The notes: generated by a model from the sequence alone, not told the origin. A stretch of 64,000 nucleotides of DNA from Cernens ardua (GCF_051251085.1 NZ_JBPCZH010000008.1:1-64000); one strand, 5' to 3'; counted from the stretch's first letter, positions 1 through 9,445 are shown. Numbers and translations: made by a program.

Positions 1-195
1 CCAAACAGCGAACCGCCAACCGTAAAAAACAAAGCAAAATCAATTGATTAAATTAAACTCAACTTCGTTACTTACTCAACCGCTGCCAGGCCTTGCCTCT
101 GCAGCGGTGGCGTATAGTATAGAGTACAGCTTCCGTATGCAAGTGTTTTTTCAACCTAATACAAACGACATCATAACCAGGCAGGATAAACACAG

Positions 196-639
196 ATGGC
201 ACCAAGCTTTACGATTCGCCCATTTAATCACGACGATACTGAAAAGGTAGTTTCATTGTGGAAACATTCCGGGCTCACACGCCCCTGGAATGATCCATAC
301 AAGGATATCCAACGAAAAATGGAGGAAGAGCCCGAGCTCTTTCTGATAGGTGAATTGGGCGATCACGTCATCGGAAGCGCCATGGTAGGTTATGATGGGC
401 ACAGGGGGTGGCTTTACTATCTTGCTATCGAAGAGCAGCACCGCCAGAAAGGTTATGCTCGGGCGCTGATTGATGCAGCAGAATACTTATTGCGGGATAG
501 AGGGTGCCCCAAAATCCACCTGATGGTGCGTCGTGACAATACGCAGGTTATCGGCTTATATGAAAGCCTGGACTATTCGGAAGTGGATACAGTAGTGCTC
601 GGCAAGCGATTGATAAGTGACGAAGTTTCATCGCAATAA
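196..639 (+). CDS. ypeA: GNAT family N-acetyltransferase (YpeA-like)
   Basis: A 147-residue protein of the Gcn5-related N-acetyltransferase fold, which moves the acetyl group of acetyl-CoA to an amine; the substrate is not known. The acetyl-CoA loop is visible around residues 87-94 (RQKGYARAL, matching the Q/RxxGxG/A motif), followed by the C-terminal part (MVRRDNTQVIGLYESLDY) typical of the fold. Length and the N-terminal FTIRPFNHDD pattern fit the YpeA subgroup. The ATG has AGGA about ten bases upstream. The gene stands alone; tyrS faces it on the other strand. Confidence 0.85.
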   Translation: MAPSFTIRPFNHDDTEKVVSLWKHSGLTRPWNDPYKDIQRKMEEEPELFLIGELGDHVIGSAMVGYDGHRGWLYYLAIEEQHRQKGYARALIDAAEYLLRDRGCPKIHLMVRRDNTQVIGLYESLDYSEVDTVVLGKRLISDEVSSQ

Positions 640-687
640 GCGATAAGACAAAAGCCCCCAACCAAACATGTTCATTTGTCAGCACGC

Positions 688-726
688 AATAAAAAACGCC
701 TGAAACATTTAACGACTTCAGGCGTT
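688..726 (-). terminator. Rho-independent terminator of tyrS
   Basis: Perfect 10-bp stem (AACGCCTGAA at 695-704 with TTCAGGCGTT at 717-726). On the minus strand it is followed by a run of T (TTTTTTATT). It lies about 100 bases past the tyrS stop codon and may also end ypeA transcripts arriving from the other side. Confidence 0.8.
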
Positions 727-827
727 GTTCACGAATTGCCATTTCTGACGTACGAGTTGGCAGTGTGCTTCATGCTTCCCTAACGAGCCGTCGAAGAAAA
801 TCTTACAGCCCAAGGGAGCATTCCCCT

Positions 828-2033
828 TTACTCTGCTTTGACGGTGACCTTGGCAAAGTTACGCTTACCGGCCTGAATCACATATTCCCTATCGAATTCG
901 AGCACGGCATCCTTCGCAATAACTTCGCTATCCACTTTGACGCGACCATTTTTCAATAAGTCCTTGGCCTGCGCACTGTTCTTGACCAATCCGGCACGAT
1001 TCAATACATAACCAATAGGTGCGCCGGAATCCCCCGAAAACGTTACTTCAACTTCCTCAATATCTTCCGGAAGCTCACCATCGCCAAGCACATTACCGCT
1101 GGCCTTATGCGCATTCGCCGCTGCGTCTTCCCCGTGATAACGCGCAATAATCTCGCGCGCAAATTCCATTTTGATATCGCGAGGGTTGGCACCATTCTCA
1201 ACTTGCTGACGCAAGGCTTTCAACTCGTCATTACTTTTTAGAGAGAGCAGATCCAGGTATTTCCAGATGAGTGAATCCGGCATGGACACCAGTTTGTTGA
1301 ACATCACGCCGGGGGAGTCTTCAAGACCGACATAATTATTGAGGGACTTGGACATCTTTTGCACACCATCCAGACCTTCCAGCAAGGGCATGGTGATAAC
1401 GACCTGTGGCGTCTGCCCCTCATGTTTCTGAAGTTCACGCCCCATCAACAGATTGAACTTCTGATCCGTCCCACCAAGCTCAATATCTGCTTCCAGCGCG
1501 ACAGAGTCATATCCCTGCACCAGTGGATAAAGAAACTCATGAATGGCAATGGACTGGTTGGCATTATAGCGTTTCTCGAAATCATCACGCTCCAACATGC
1601 GCGCCACCGTGCTCTGCGCAGCCAGCTTGATCATGTCAGAGGCCGTCATGTTACCGAACCATTCAGAGTTGAAGCGTACTTCGGTTTTCTCAGGGTCAAG
1701 GATCTTGAACACCTGTTCACGATATGTATCGGCGTTGGCTTTCACCGCCTCAGGCGTCAGCGGCTTGCGCGTCGCGCTTTTACCAGTGGGATCACCGATC
1801 ATTCCAGTAAAATCACCAATCAGAAAAATGACCGTATGCCCAAGATCCTGAAACTGGCGCAGCTTGGTCAACAGTACACTGTGACCGAGGTGCAGGTCAG
1901 GTGCAGTCGGATCGAAGCCGGCCTTGACGCGAAGTTTCTTGCCGGAGCGCAGTTTATCCATCAATGCGTCTTCCAGCAGAATTTCATCTGTACCACGCTT
2001 GATTAGCTCAAACGCATCAACAACATCACTCAT
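828..2033 (-). CDS. tyrS: tyrosyl-tRNA synthetase
   Basis: Class I aminoacyl-tRNA synthetase that charges tRNA-Tyr in the cytoplasm. The 401-residue length is typical. The HIGH-type signature is LHLGH near residues 47-51, after GFDPTAPDLH. The KMSKS loop is present (QKMSKSLNN). The C-terminal 60 residues (GYVLNRAGLVKNSAQAKDLLKNGRVKVD) are an S4-like RNA-binding domain. The signature pattern places it in the shorter bacterial TyrS group shared with Pseudomonas. It is divergent from yggS, with a 194-base shared upstream region. Confidence 0.96.
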   Translation of the reverse strand: MSDVVDAFELIKRGTDEILLEDALMDKLRSGKKLRVKAGFDPTAPDLHLGHSVLLTKLRQFQDLGHTVIFLIGDFTGMIGDPTGKSATRKPLTPEAVKANADTYREQVFKILDPEKTEVRFNSEWFGNMTASDMIKLAAQSTVARMLERDDFEKRYNANQSIAIHEFLYPLVQGYDSVALEADIELGGTDQKFNLLMGRELQKHEGQTPQVVITMPLLEGLDGVQKMSKSLNNYVGLEDSPGVMFNKLVSMPDSLIWKYLDLLSLKSNDELKALRQQVENGANPRDIKMEFAREIIARYHGEDAAANAHKASGNVLGDGELPEDIEEVEVTFSGDSGAPIGYVLNRAGLVKNSAQAKDLLKNGRVKVDSEVIAKDAVLEFDREYVIQAGKRNFAKVTVKAE

Positions 2034-2227
2034 TTTTATCTCTCAAGAGGTACAAGTGGCCCAAGGATTAGGAAGAAATCTGTATTCATCCTTAGCCGCT
2101 TTTGATTAAGACTATCTACCGATTATAACATGATGAAACAAGACTGTTGCCGTTTGCTGATACAGCTTACAATCAGAAGCCATTTGGCCGGTATACCTTG
2201 GTCATACATTTAGCAGGAAACGTTTCT

Positions 2228-2941
2228 ATGTGTCACCCCAATACCGCAGAAGACCGTCTGAAAGGCGTGCGCCACCGATTACATCAAGCATTGATGAATG
2301 CCAATAGGGCCGAGGGTTCCGTTCATCTGCTGGCTGTCAGTAAAATGAAGAGCGCCGAAGAGGTACGCGAGCTGTTTGTTCTGGGCCAACATGCCTTTGG
2401 TGAAAATTATCTTCAGCAGGCATTGGAAAAGCAGGCGTTATTAAAGGATCTGGATATCGAATGGCACTTTATTGGCCCCATTCAATCCAACAAAACCCGA
2501 GAAATCGCCAGCCATTTTGATTGGGTTCACAGCATGGATCGTGAAAAAATAGCCCAACGGCTGAATGATCAACGTCCGGAAGACAAACCACCGCTAAATG
2601 TCTGCCTACAAGTGAATGTAAGCGGGGAAGCAAGCAAATCGGGCGTTGCCCTGTCTGACCTCCCTTCACTTGCGGAGTTCGTCAGTCGGTTGCCCAATTT
2701 GAGACTAAGAGGATTAATGGCCATTCCTGCACCGGCTGAAACACAGGAAGCTCAACGCAGACCATTCGCCCAGTTAAGACTCGCACTGGAAAAACTGCAG
2801 CAAGTACTGCCCGATGCGCCTCTGGATACACTCTCAATGGGGATGAGTGGAGATCTGGAAGCCGCGATCATGGAGGGCGCCACAATGGTACGTGTGGGAA
2901 CGGCCCTCTTTGGGCCTCGGCCGCCTTTCAAGTCAACGTAA
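2228..2941 (+). CDS. yggS: PLP homeostasis protein YggS
   Basis: Pyridoxal-phosphate-binding protein of the YggS/PROSC family, which has an alanine-racemase-like barrel and buffers free PLP without a known catalytic reaction. The PLP lysine lies in LLAVSKMKS near residue 40. HFIGPIQSNKTREI, the NVSGEASKSGV segment and the C-terminal SMGMSGDLEAAI with VRVGTALFG are family hallmarks. I place the start at the ATG at 2228 (MCHPNTAEDR), with AGGA nine bases upstream; the frame stays open further upstream without family similarity. Length 237 residues. The neighbouring proC and yggT keep the usual order. Confidence 0.93.
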   Translation: MCHPNTAEDRLKGVRHRLHQALMNANRAEGSVHLLAVSKMKSAEEVRELFVLGQHAFGENYLQQALEKQALLKDLDIEWHFIGPIQSNKTREIASHFDWVHSMDREKIAQRLNDQRPEDKPPLNVCLQVNVSGEASKSGVALSDLPSLAEFVSRLPNLRLRGLMAIPAPAETQEAQRRPFAQLRLALEKLQQVLPDAPLDTLSMGMSGDLEAAIMEGATMVRVGTALFGPRPPFKST

Positions 2942-3155
2942 CTGAGAGGCACACCGATACTATTGCAATAGTGAGAAAAAGAACTACTCACGACTCGTCA
3001 TTTCAAATGGCACGATTACTCGACCATATATGTAAAGATAAAGTATAGATACACCCTCATTTGAAACGTTCCAGGCTTTGAAAAGTTTCAGACAAACAGC
3101 CTCGGTATTATTCGTGCAATCACATCATCAAGAATCAGTTTTACAGGGAAAGCAC

Positions 3156-3980
3156 ATGCCTCAGCAGATCAGTTTTATCGGCGCCGGTCATATGGCCGCC
3201 GCAATTATCAAAGGGTTGATTGCCAATGGGCATCCCGCTTCCAGTATTACTGCCACTGCAACGCGTGAAAGCACACTGGCCCCATTGAAAAGTGATTTGT
3301 CGATAAACACCACGACAGATAACAACGCGGCCGTTGCCTCCGCCGATGTTGTCATACTTGCGGTGAAGCCTCAGATTTTATCTGACGTCTGCCAGTCGCT
3401 AAAAGAGGTCGTACAGAAGCACAAACCATTAATACTTTCTGTGGCAGCCGGTGTTCGCTGTGAAGCCATTGAACGCTGGCTTGGCGGCAATATCAGCGTC
3501 ATTAGAACGATGCCCAATACGCCATCACTGGTCGGTAGAGGCGCGTGCGGCATGTATGCCAATGAAAACGTGAATCAAAGCCAGCGGGATGAAGCTGACA
3601 AGCTGATGCAGTCTGTGGGTATCACTGCCTGGGTAGAAAAAGAGACGCTACTGAGTGCCGTCACTGCTATTGCCGGTAGTGCTCCCGCTTATTTTTACTA
3701 TATGATCGAAGCGCTTGAAAAAGCGGGGGTCAAACAGGGGCTTGAATTGAAAGAGGCACGCCGCCTGGCAATCCAGACCGCGTTGGGCGCCGCTGAAATG
3801 TGCGTACAGAGCGATGAAACACCTGAAACATTGAAAAAGCAGGTAATGTCACCCAATGGTACGACAGAACGGGCGGTATGGGCGCTTAGTGATGGTGGTT
3901 TTGAATCGTTGGTTCAGTCGGCCTGTGATGCATGCCATGATCGTGCAGAAGAACTGGCCGACCAGCTCGATCATCCTTAG
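3156..3980 (+). CDS. proC: pyrroline-5-carboxylate reductase
   Basis: Last step of proline synthesis: NAD(P)H-dependent reduction of 1-pyrroline-5-carboxylate to L-proline in the cytosol. 274 residues from the ATG at 3156, preceded by AGGGAA; upstream in-frame codons do not resemble the family. The N-terminal dinucleotide-binding motif is IGAGHMAAAI. IRTMPNTPSLVGRGACGMY and the C-terminal dimerisation/active-site signature (AGSAPAYFYYMIEALEKAG, then MSPNGTTERAVWALSDGGF) are clear. Confidence 0.95.
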   Translation: MPQQISFIGAGHMAAAIIKGLIANGHPASSITATATRESTLAPLKSDLSINTTTDNNAAVASADVVILAVKPQILSDVCQSLKEVVQKHKPLILSVAAGVRCEAIERWLGGNISVIRTMPNTPSLVGRGACGMYANENVNQSQRDEADKLMQSVGITAWVEKETLLSAVTAIAGSAPAYFYYMIEALEKAGVKQGLELKEARRLAIQTALGAAEMCVQSDETPETLKKQVMSPNGTTERAVWALSDGGFESLVQSACDACHDRAEELADQLDHP

Positions 3981-3985
3981 GGCAT

Positions 3986-4033
3986 CGATTTTTCACGCAT
4001 ACGATTTTTCATACATACGATTTTTCATACATA
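3986..4033. repeat. three tandem copies of a 16-bp repeat
   Basis: The unit CGATTTTTCATACATA occurs at 4002-4017 and 4018-4033. A copy with two changes (CGATTTTTCACGCATA) lies at 3986-4001. The array sits directly after the proC stop codon, in the spacer before yggT. Confidence 0.9.
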
Positions 4034-4133
4034 CAAAGATACTGAACATCGCAGCATTAATGCATGTGCACCTTGCTGTTATAGAGTTTGACGTATTTAT
4101 TAGAAGCACTGTTTTGCGTCGTATGGAGGCGCC

Positions 4134-4730
4134 ATGAGTTTTCAATTGGGCAATTTTGCCCTCACGCTGATCAACACCATTTTCAATCTGTTTACGTTTC
4201 TGCTAATGCTTCGTTTTGCATTACAGGCAGCGCGTGCAGATACCATGAACCCCATTAATCAGGGTATCCTCGGGGCTACAGATTGGTTGATCGCACCTAT
4301 TCAGCGTTCCCTGCATCCAATATCAGGGCGTTACGAATACGTCACTGTTATCGCAGCGGTGCTCGTCAAAATCATTGGCATCACTCTGATCTTCAAGCTG
4401 TTTGAAGGAGTTTATCTCCCCTTCTATAACTTGTTCATTGCCGGTATAGCCGGTGCGCTGAATGCCATTGTTTCGATCTATTATTTCGCGCTGATTATTA
4501 TGGTCGCAATCAGCTGGATAGCACCAAGTGCCAATCATCCGGGCGCCATACTGATCTATCAACTGACACAACCAATTCTGCAGCCATTGCAGAGAGTCCT
4601 GCCGTCATTTGGTGGACTCGATTTCAGCCCGATTGTCGCGTTCCTCCTGATCACATTCGCCGATAATCTGATTGTGAATCGACTGGTCATCATGTCAATG
4701 ATCCCTGCAAGGGTAGTAATTGGATATTAA
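4134..4730 (+). CDS. yggT: YggT family inner-membrane protein
   Basis: 198-residue hydrophobic protein made of two related YGGT units. Each has an N-terminal helix, a loop and an xxPI(L/Q)QPLQR/APIQRSLHP motif (LIAPIQRSLHPIS near residue 54; TQPILQPLQRVLPSFGGLDFSPIVAFLLI near 150). Four or more membrane segments are apparent. YGGT proteins are linked to osmotic tolerance and cell-envelope positioning in some bacteria; the exact role is open. Its stop overlaps the metX start by one base (TAATG), so translation is probably coupled. Confidence 0.9.
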   Translation: MSFQLGNFALTLINTIFNLFTFLLMLRFALQAARADTMNPINQGILGATDWLIAPIQRSLHPISGRYEYVTVIAAVLVKIIGITLIFKLFEGVYLPFYNLFIAGIAGALNAIVSIYYFALIIMVAISWIAPSANHPGAILIYQLTQPILQPLQRVLPSFGGLDFSPIVAFLLITFADNLIVNRLVIMSMIPARVVIGY

Positions 4731-5938
4731 TGGATACTGAAATCCCCCAGAACTCTATTGGAATGGTTGAACCACAGGTGGCGCATTTTGATACGCCCCT
4801 CGATCTCGTCTGCGGAAAATCGCTCGGTGCCTATGACCTCATGTATGAGACCTATGGGACGCTAAATGCCGAGCGCAGCAACGCCATTCTGATCTGCCAT
4901 GCACTGACCGGCGATCACCATGCTGCCGGCTATTATCCCGATGATAAAAAACCGGGATGGTGGAATGCCTATATTGGCCCGGGTAAAAGTATCGACACCA
5001 ACAAGTACTACGTTATTGCGCTGAATAATCTGGGTGGATGCAACGGTAGTACGGGGCCGATGTCAATCAATCCCGAGACTGGGCGTATCTGGGGGCCAGA
5101 CTTTCCACTCATGACTGTCAGGGACTGGGTTAATAGCCAATCGCGGCTGGCCGATTATCTAGGCATCGATCGCTTTGCGGCGGTCGTCGGAGGTAGCCTT
5201 GGTGGTATGCAAGTGCTCCAGTGGTCACTGGATTATCCGGAACGGCTAGCGAACGCGGTTATCATTGCCTCGACCCCCAAGCTAACGGCACAGAATATCG
5301 CCTTTAATGAAGTGGCGCGTCAGGCCATTCGTTCTGATCCCGAATTCCATCAGGGCTGGTATGCCGAACAGGATACGTTGCCCCGGCGCGGGCTGCGTCT
5401 TGCCCGCATGGTAGGGCATATTACCTATCTGTCAGAACTGGCCATGGGAACAAAATTCGGGCGTGATATCCGCAATACGCTGAACTTTGGTTATGGCATT
5501 GAGTTCGAAGTCGAATCCTATTTGCGCTATCAGGGGGAATCGTTTTCAGGACGCTTTGATGCCAATACGTATCTGCTAATGACCAAGGCACTGGATTATT
5601 TTGATCCCGCCGGTGAATTTGAGGGGGATCTTGCCGCAGCCCTGGCTCCTGCTCAATGCCGTTTTCTGGTCATCAGCTTTGCCACGGATTGGCGTTTCGC
5701 CCCGAGCCGTTCCAAGGAGTTGGTAGATGCCTTGGTATTAGCCGGCAAGCGGGTCAGTTATGCCAACGTGGATTCTCCTTATGGGCATGATGCCTTTCTG
5801 ATTCCTCATCCCCGTTATGAAGCTGTATTGGGGGGATATCTGAATCATGCTAGCGACGCCCTTTCTCTCACACACGCTCAATATTCCGTACAGCAAGCGA
5901 ACGGCACCACACAACAGGGAGGCGCTGACCATGGCTGA
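4730..5938 (+). CDS. metX: homoserine O-acyltransferase MetX
   Basis: 402-residue alpha/beta-hydrolase-fold enzyme that activates homoserine (acetyl or succinyl transfer) for methionine synthesis. The nucleophile elbow is VGGSLGGMQVLQWSL near residue 155. The other triad members fit ATDWRFAPS (Asp) and SPYGHDAFL (His) near the C terminus. LICHALTGDHHAAG and NLGGCNGSTGP are family signatures. Many MetX proteins encoded next to metW in proteobacteria use succinyl-CoA, so I leave the acyl donor open. It overlaps yggT by one base and metW by eight bases. Confidence 0.95.
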   Translation: MDTEIPQNSIGMVEPQVAHFDTPLDLVCGKSLGAYDLMYETYGTLNAERSNAILICHALTGDHHAAGYYPDDKKPGWWNAYIGPGKSIDTNKYYVIALNNLGGCNGSTGPMSINPETGRIWGPDFPLMTVRDWVNSQSRLADYLGIDRFAAVVGGSLGGMQVLQWSLDYPERLANAVIIASTPKLTAQNIAFNEVARQAIRSDPEFHQGWYAEQDTLPRRGLRLARMVGHITYLSELAMGTKFGRDIRNTLNFGYGIEFEVESYLRYQGESFSGRFDANTYLLMTKALDYFDPAGEFEGDLAAALAPAQCRFLVISFATDWRFAPSRSKELVDALVLAGKRVSYANVDSPYGHDAFLIPHPRYEAVLGGYLNHASDALSLTHAQYSVQQANGTTQQGGADHG

Positions 5939-6524
5939 ATTACGCGCTGATCTGGAGCTCATTCAAGAGTGGGTAGCGCCCGGCGCACGAGTGCTCGATC
6001 TGGCATGTGGTGACGGTACACTATTGAAATACCTGGCGGATAACAAGCACGTTTCCGGCTATGGGTTGGAAATCAATCCTGACGAAATCAATCAGTGTAT
6101 TGCCAAGGGTGTGGATGTTATCGAGCAAAACATTGACGATGGGCTCTCCAACTTTCCTGACACCTCATTCGACGTCGTTATCATGAGTCAGGCCCTGCAG
6201 GCACTCCATCGGCCGGATAAAGCATTACAGGAGATGCTCCGTGTTGCGGATGAGTGCATCATCACCTTCCCCAACTTCGCCTATTGGAAACATCGTTTAC
6301 ATCTAGGGCTGAAAGGTGAAATGCCACTGTCTCAGGCACTTCCCCACGAGTGGTATGACACGCCCAACATTCACTTGTCCACCTTCCGGGATTTTGCACG
6401 GCTCTGCGAAAAATTCGGCTATCAAATTACGGACAGCGTGGTAGGACGAGGGGATGCCTGGCGTATTGTGCGGCATTGGAAAAACCTATTGGGTGAAACA
6501 GCCATTTTCCGCGTGAAGCGCTAA
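5931..6524 (+). CDS. metW: methionine biosynthesis protein MetW
   Basis: 197-residue SAM-binding-fold protein that works with MetX in the methionine pathway of many proteobacteria. The methyltransferase motif I is VLDLACGDGTLLKYL near residues 22-36; VIMSQALQALHRPDKALQEMLRV follows. The start is the ATG at 5931 inside the end of metX (ATGGCTGA overlap), with GGAGG upstream. The frame is open for 28 more codons upstream, within metX, without family similarity. Confidence 0.93.
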   Translation: MAELRADLELIQEWVAPGARVLDLACGDGTLLKYLADNKHVSGYGLEINPDEINQCIAKGVDVIEQNIDDGLSNFPDTSFDVVIMSQALQALHRPDKALQEMLRVADECIITFPNFAYWKHRLHLGLKGEMPLSQALPHEWYDTPNIHLSTFRDFARLCEKFGYQITDSVVGRGDAWRIVRHWKNLLGETAIFRVKR

Positions 6525-6593
6525 AGAACCGCCGAGGGCGAATGCCCGATGTGCTTCAGGGCTCCAAACCCGTATAGGCAGACAAGCACTTGC

Positions 6594-7322
6594 TTAAAGC
6601 AATACCGGCAGAGGTCGCGTCAAACGGATCTCTGCCTCCTGTGCTCCAAGCTGGATATCGCATCCATACGCAATAACTTCCACCCCTTCTCTCACGGCCT
6701 GACGTAGCGCTGTCGCATAGGCACGATCGATTTTTTCTGCCGGTGCCACACTAGTGATCCCTGTATGTGGCACACAAAACAGCAATACGGCTCTAGTGCC
6801 TTCGTTGGCCTGCTGCATCAACAGTTCCAGATGTTTGAGTCCACGTTTACTTACCGCATCCGGAAAAAGGCCTGCGCCGCCTGATTCCAGCGTGTCTTCA
6901 AGCAACGTGACCTGTTTGACCTCGACCAGACACGGGCCTTTCTCGAAATCAAGACGGAAGTCCAGACGTCCTTCGCCTACTTTGTACTCGGGCTGGATAT
7001 GTAGCGGATGCTCAAGGGGGGCAATAGCACCAGAGATGATGCCCTCCTTCACCAATGCATTGGCTTTTGACGTATTTACGGATGCATAGGCAGGGCCGCG
7101 AATCGTTTCGACTTCGGTAAATTCCCAACTCCAGGCCAGTTTCCGTGCCGGGTTATCATGATGGGATAACCAGACCTTACTGCCCGCTTCCTTCAGGCCC
7201 GTCATCGCACCTGTATTGGCACAATGCGCAACCACTGTTTCCCCCGAATCCAGTTCAACGTCAGCTAAAAATCGCTTGTAGCGGCGAATCAATTTTCCTG
7301 TCTGAAGAGCGTCGTATCTCAA
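6594..7322 (-). CDS. sfsA: SfsA family DNA/RNA nuclease-like protein
   Basis: SfsA (sugar fermentation stimulation) homologue. The family has an OB-like N-terminal part and a PD-(D/E)xK-like C-terminal domain. The N-terminal IRRYKRFLADVELDSGE, then CANTGAMTGL, and the later GRLDFRLDF...CLVEVKQVTL segment (a likely nuclease-type core) are characteristic. No in-frame ATG lies near the start. A TTG at 7320-7322 with AGGAA six bases upstream gives the family-typical beginning (RYDALQTGKLIRRYKRF, 242 residues). A second TTG at 7355 is possible. It is convergent with metW and divergent from dksA. Confidence 0.9.
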   Translation of the reverse strand: MRYDALQTGKLIRRYKRFLADVELDSGETVVAHCANTGAMTGLKEAGSKVWLSHHDNPARKLAWSWEFTEVETIRGPAYASVNTSKANALVKEGIISGAIAPLEHPLHIQPEYKVGEGRLDFRLDFEKGPCLVEVKQVTLLEDTLESGGAGLFPDAVSKRGLKHLELLMQQANEGTRAVLLFCVPHTGITSVAPAEKIDRAYATALRQAVREGVEVIAYGCDIQLGAQEAEIRLTRPLPVLL

Positions 7323-7504
7323 TGAAATTTCCTGAAAACATTCTGAAATGAACAATATTCTATAATTTTATTTAGCAAATAAACTTGCATTAAGGTGTTT
7401 TTTTCTATAAAAGACACAATCCTTCGGTAACCGAACACCACCTGAAGAGGTGAAATCGCGGTGCCCTTTGGGCCCTGGATACACTGTGTTACGAGGCATC
7501 CAAC

Positions 7505-7945
7505 ATGGCAGTAGCTGAAAAGCAACCTGAAGCACCAGAACAGTTCGTCCCCTACCAGCCGGCAGCGGGCGAAGAATATATGAACGAGAAGCAACTCCAG
7601 CATTTTCGTAACATTCTGCTGGAGTGGAAGCATGATTTGATGCAGGAAGTTGATCGCACTGTGCGCCATCTCCAGGAAGACGGCAGCAACAACTTTGCCG
7701 ATCCTTCTGACCGTGCGACGCAGGAAGAAGGGTTCAGCCTTGAGCTGAGAACCCGCGATCGCGAACGCAAGCTGCTCAGAAAGATCAATCAAACGATCGA
7801 ACGTATCGATGAAGACGATTACGGCTTCTGCGAAGCATGCGGCGTGGAAATCGGTATTCGTCGCCTTGAAGCGCGTCCTACGGCAACACTCTGTGTTGAC
7901 TGCAAGACATTGGCAGAACTCAAGGAAAAACAACTGAACGGCTGA
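7505..7945 (+). CDS. dksA: RNA polymerase-binding transcription factor DksA
   Basis: 146-residue stringent-response factor. It inserts a coiled-coil into the RNA polymerase secondary channel and, with ppGpp, adjusts rRNA and amino-acid promoters. The coiled-coil runs from about residue 30 to 105. Its acidic tip is in FADPSDRATQ (Asp66 and Asp69 in this numbering). The zinc finger uses Cys109, Cys112, Cys130 and Cys133 (CEACG...CVDCK). Length and motif spacing match E. coli DksA closely. The usual dksA-gluQ pair is split here by a phosphoribosyltransferase gene. Confidence 0.96.
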   Translation: MAVAEKQPEAPEQFVPYQPAAGEEYMNEKQLQHFRNILLEWKHDLMQEVDRTVRHLQEDGSNNFADPSDRATQEEGFSLELRTRDRERKLLRKINQTIERIDEDDYGFCEACGVEIGIRRLEARPTATLCVDCKTLAELKEKQLNG

Positions 7946-8680
7946 TTCAACCAAATTCATGATATCCGGCACTTAACTGCAAAAAGCAGCATTACCCGCC
8001 AAAAAATATTCATGAATTTAAATTTATCAGCGTTGTTTCATGTTCGCAGTAGTAGATAAAAGTAGTGTGCAAAAAGAGGGGTGAGGTCGCCATTACCGAA
8101 GGCGCGGGCTTCATCCCTGCTTTTGCTGCTATAGCTTTTGCTGCTATAGCGAACTCTTTCGTCTACTCAATAGTTTTCTATCCCGTAGTCTTCTATCAAT
8201 CGTCTCTCAACACTGGTACGCCCTTTTCTTCTTACGCCCTTCTCTTCTATTAGGTACGTTCTATTCTTCTATTTCCTGACTTGTCTTTCCTTGGCTACTT
8301 TTGTGTAAATACCACACGCCCCGCTCTACCCCAGTTATTATTTGCCGTACTCTCCATATTCATTCCGTCCTCACCATCCGTTTGTCCCTACCTTGCATTC
8401 CGTCCCTAACATGGTGAACACGAGTGTGGCGCCTCTCATAGCATTTCTACTGCGAAGATAAATGCAGTCAATCAACATGGTGTTGTATGCACTAAATCCC
8501 GGTTTTCAGCACATATTCAAACAATTACGGTTTGATAAATAACTTGCCTGCAAATTTACGTCGGCTATTGTTATTCTTAAAGGTATTCTCTTATCCCTCA
8601 ATGCTTTGTGTGAACGGTCGATTCAGCCCCACATAAGCATTTGATCTCTTACTCTTCAGGCCTTCACATCAGGAATAAAA
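7946..8680. other. 735-base gene-free gap with low-complexity sequence
   Basis: No convincing gene on either strand. The stretch is rich in pyrimidine runs such as TCTTCTAT, repeated between about 8160 and 8280. It contains a perfect 15-bp tandem duplication (CTTTTGCTGCTATAG at 8120-8134 and 8135-8149). A short open frame over this repeat encodes a repetitive FAAIAFAAIA string and looks like chance. The promoter of the following gene probably lies near the right end. Confidence 0.6.
8120..8149. repeat. 15-bp perfect tandem duplication
   Basis: CTTTTGCTGCTATAG occurs twice head to tail. It lies in the gap between dksA and the phosphoribosyltransferase gene. Confidence 0.9.
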
Positions 8681-9397
8681 ATGAATAAAACGTCCTCGGA
8701 GTCGCTCCCTACCGAATACAACGTTTATTTCCATGCTACTCCAGAGGGGGCGCCTGATTGCCCGGCAGGCTACTATCGTGCGCAACTGCATGATAACAGC
8801 GTGTTGGACCTCCCTATTCAGCCTTTTCCCAATAAACGCTCGGCTATTGCCCTACTGATGTCCAATGAGACGTCATTCGATGTGGAGCAAGCCATCATTG
8901 AACGCATGTTTCAGCAAATCGAAGCCATTCAGCCTGAAGTCATTGTGGGCGTGCCTACGCTTGGGCTGGGTTATGCACGCGAGCTCGCCAAGCGATTGGG
9001 CCACAAGCACTATGTATCTCTCGGACAATCACGCAAGTTCTGGTACAAGGAAGAATTCAGTCAGCCGGCCAGTTCCATTACGTCTCTGGGAACCAATCGT
9101 TATCTTTATATCGACCCGGGGCTTGTCGCCCGTATCGTCGGGAAAAAGGTACTGCTGATTGATGATGTGATTACAACGGCAGGGACTGCTAAAGCGGCCC
9201 TGCAACTGGTCACACGATTAGGCGCCCATCCGGTGGGTATTGCAGTAGCGCTAACGGAAGGGGATCAATGGGTTGCAACATTGGAAAATTTCGAGAAAGG
9301 TTGGTCAGATAAAGTGACCTCACTAGGGCATATTCCTCATTTCAAGCGTGCGGGGAATACATGGAAAGCGCAGCCTGATCGTTTTTATACGCCCTGA
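8681..9397 (+). CDS. type I phosphoribosyltransferase family protein
   Basis: 238-residue protein with a PRTase core. The PRPP-binding loop is LLIDDVITTAGTAKAAL (Asp161-Asp162, then the glycine loop); VIVGVPTLGLGYARELAKRLG is the preceding Rossmann-like strand and helix. The N-terminal 60 residues are not part of the core and may form a substrate hood. The base that is transferred cannot be told from sequence; purine salvage is plausible. AGGAA stands five bases before the ATG. The gene separates dksA from gluQ, which are neighbours in many gammaproteobacteria. Confidence 0.8.
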   Translation: MNKTSSESLPTEYNVYFHATPEGAPDCPAGYYRAQLHDNSVLDLPIQPFPNKRSAIALLMSNETSFDVEQAIIERMFQQIEAIQPEVIVGVPTLGLGYARELAKRLGHKHYVSLGQSRKFWYKEEFSQPASSITSLGTNRYLYIDPGLVARIVGKKVLLIDDVITTAGTAKAALQLVTRLGAHPVGIAVALTEGDQWVATLENFEKGWSDKVTSLGHIPHFKRAGNTWKAQPDRFYTP

Positions 9398-9445
9398 TGA
9401 TGCGCTAACCCAATACTTTTTATTCCTGAAAACCATCGACCTCTC

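Noticed and set aside
1..195. 68-codon frame at 44-250 upstream of ypeA
   Set aside because: Overlaps the ypeA start and has no start signal or similarity.
8065..8253. 62-codon frame over the 15-bp duplication
   Set aside because: Its content is just the translation of the repeat and pyrimidine runs.
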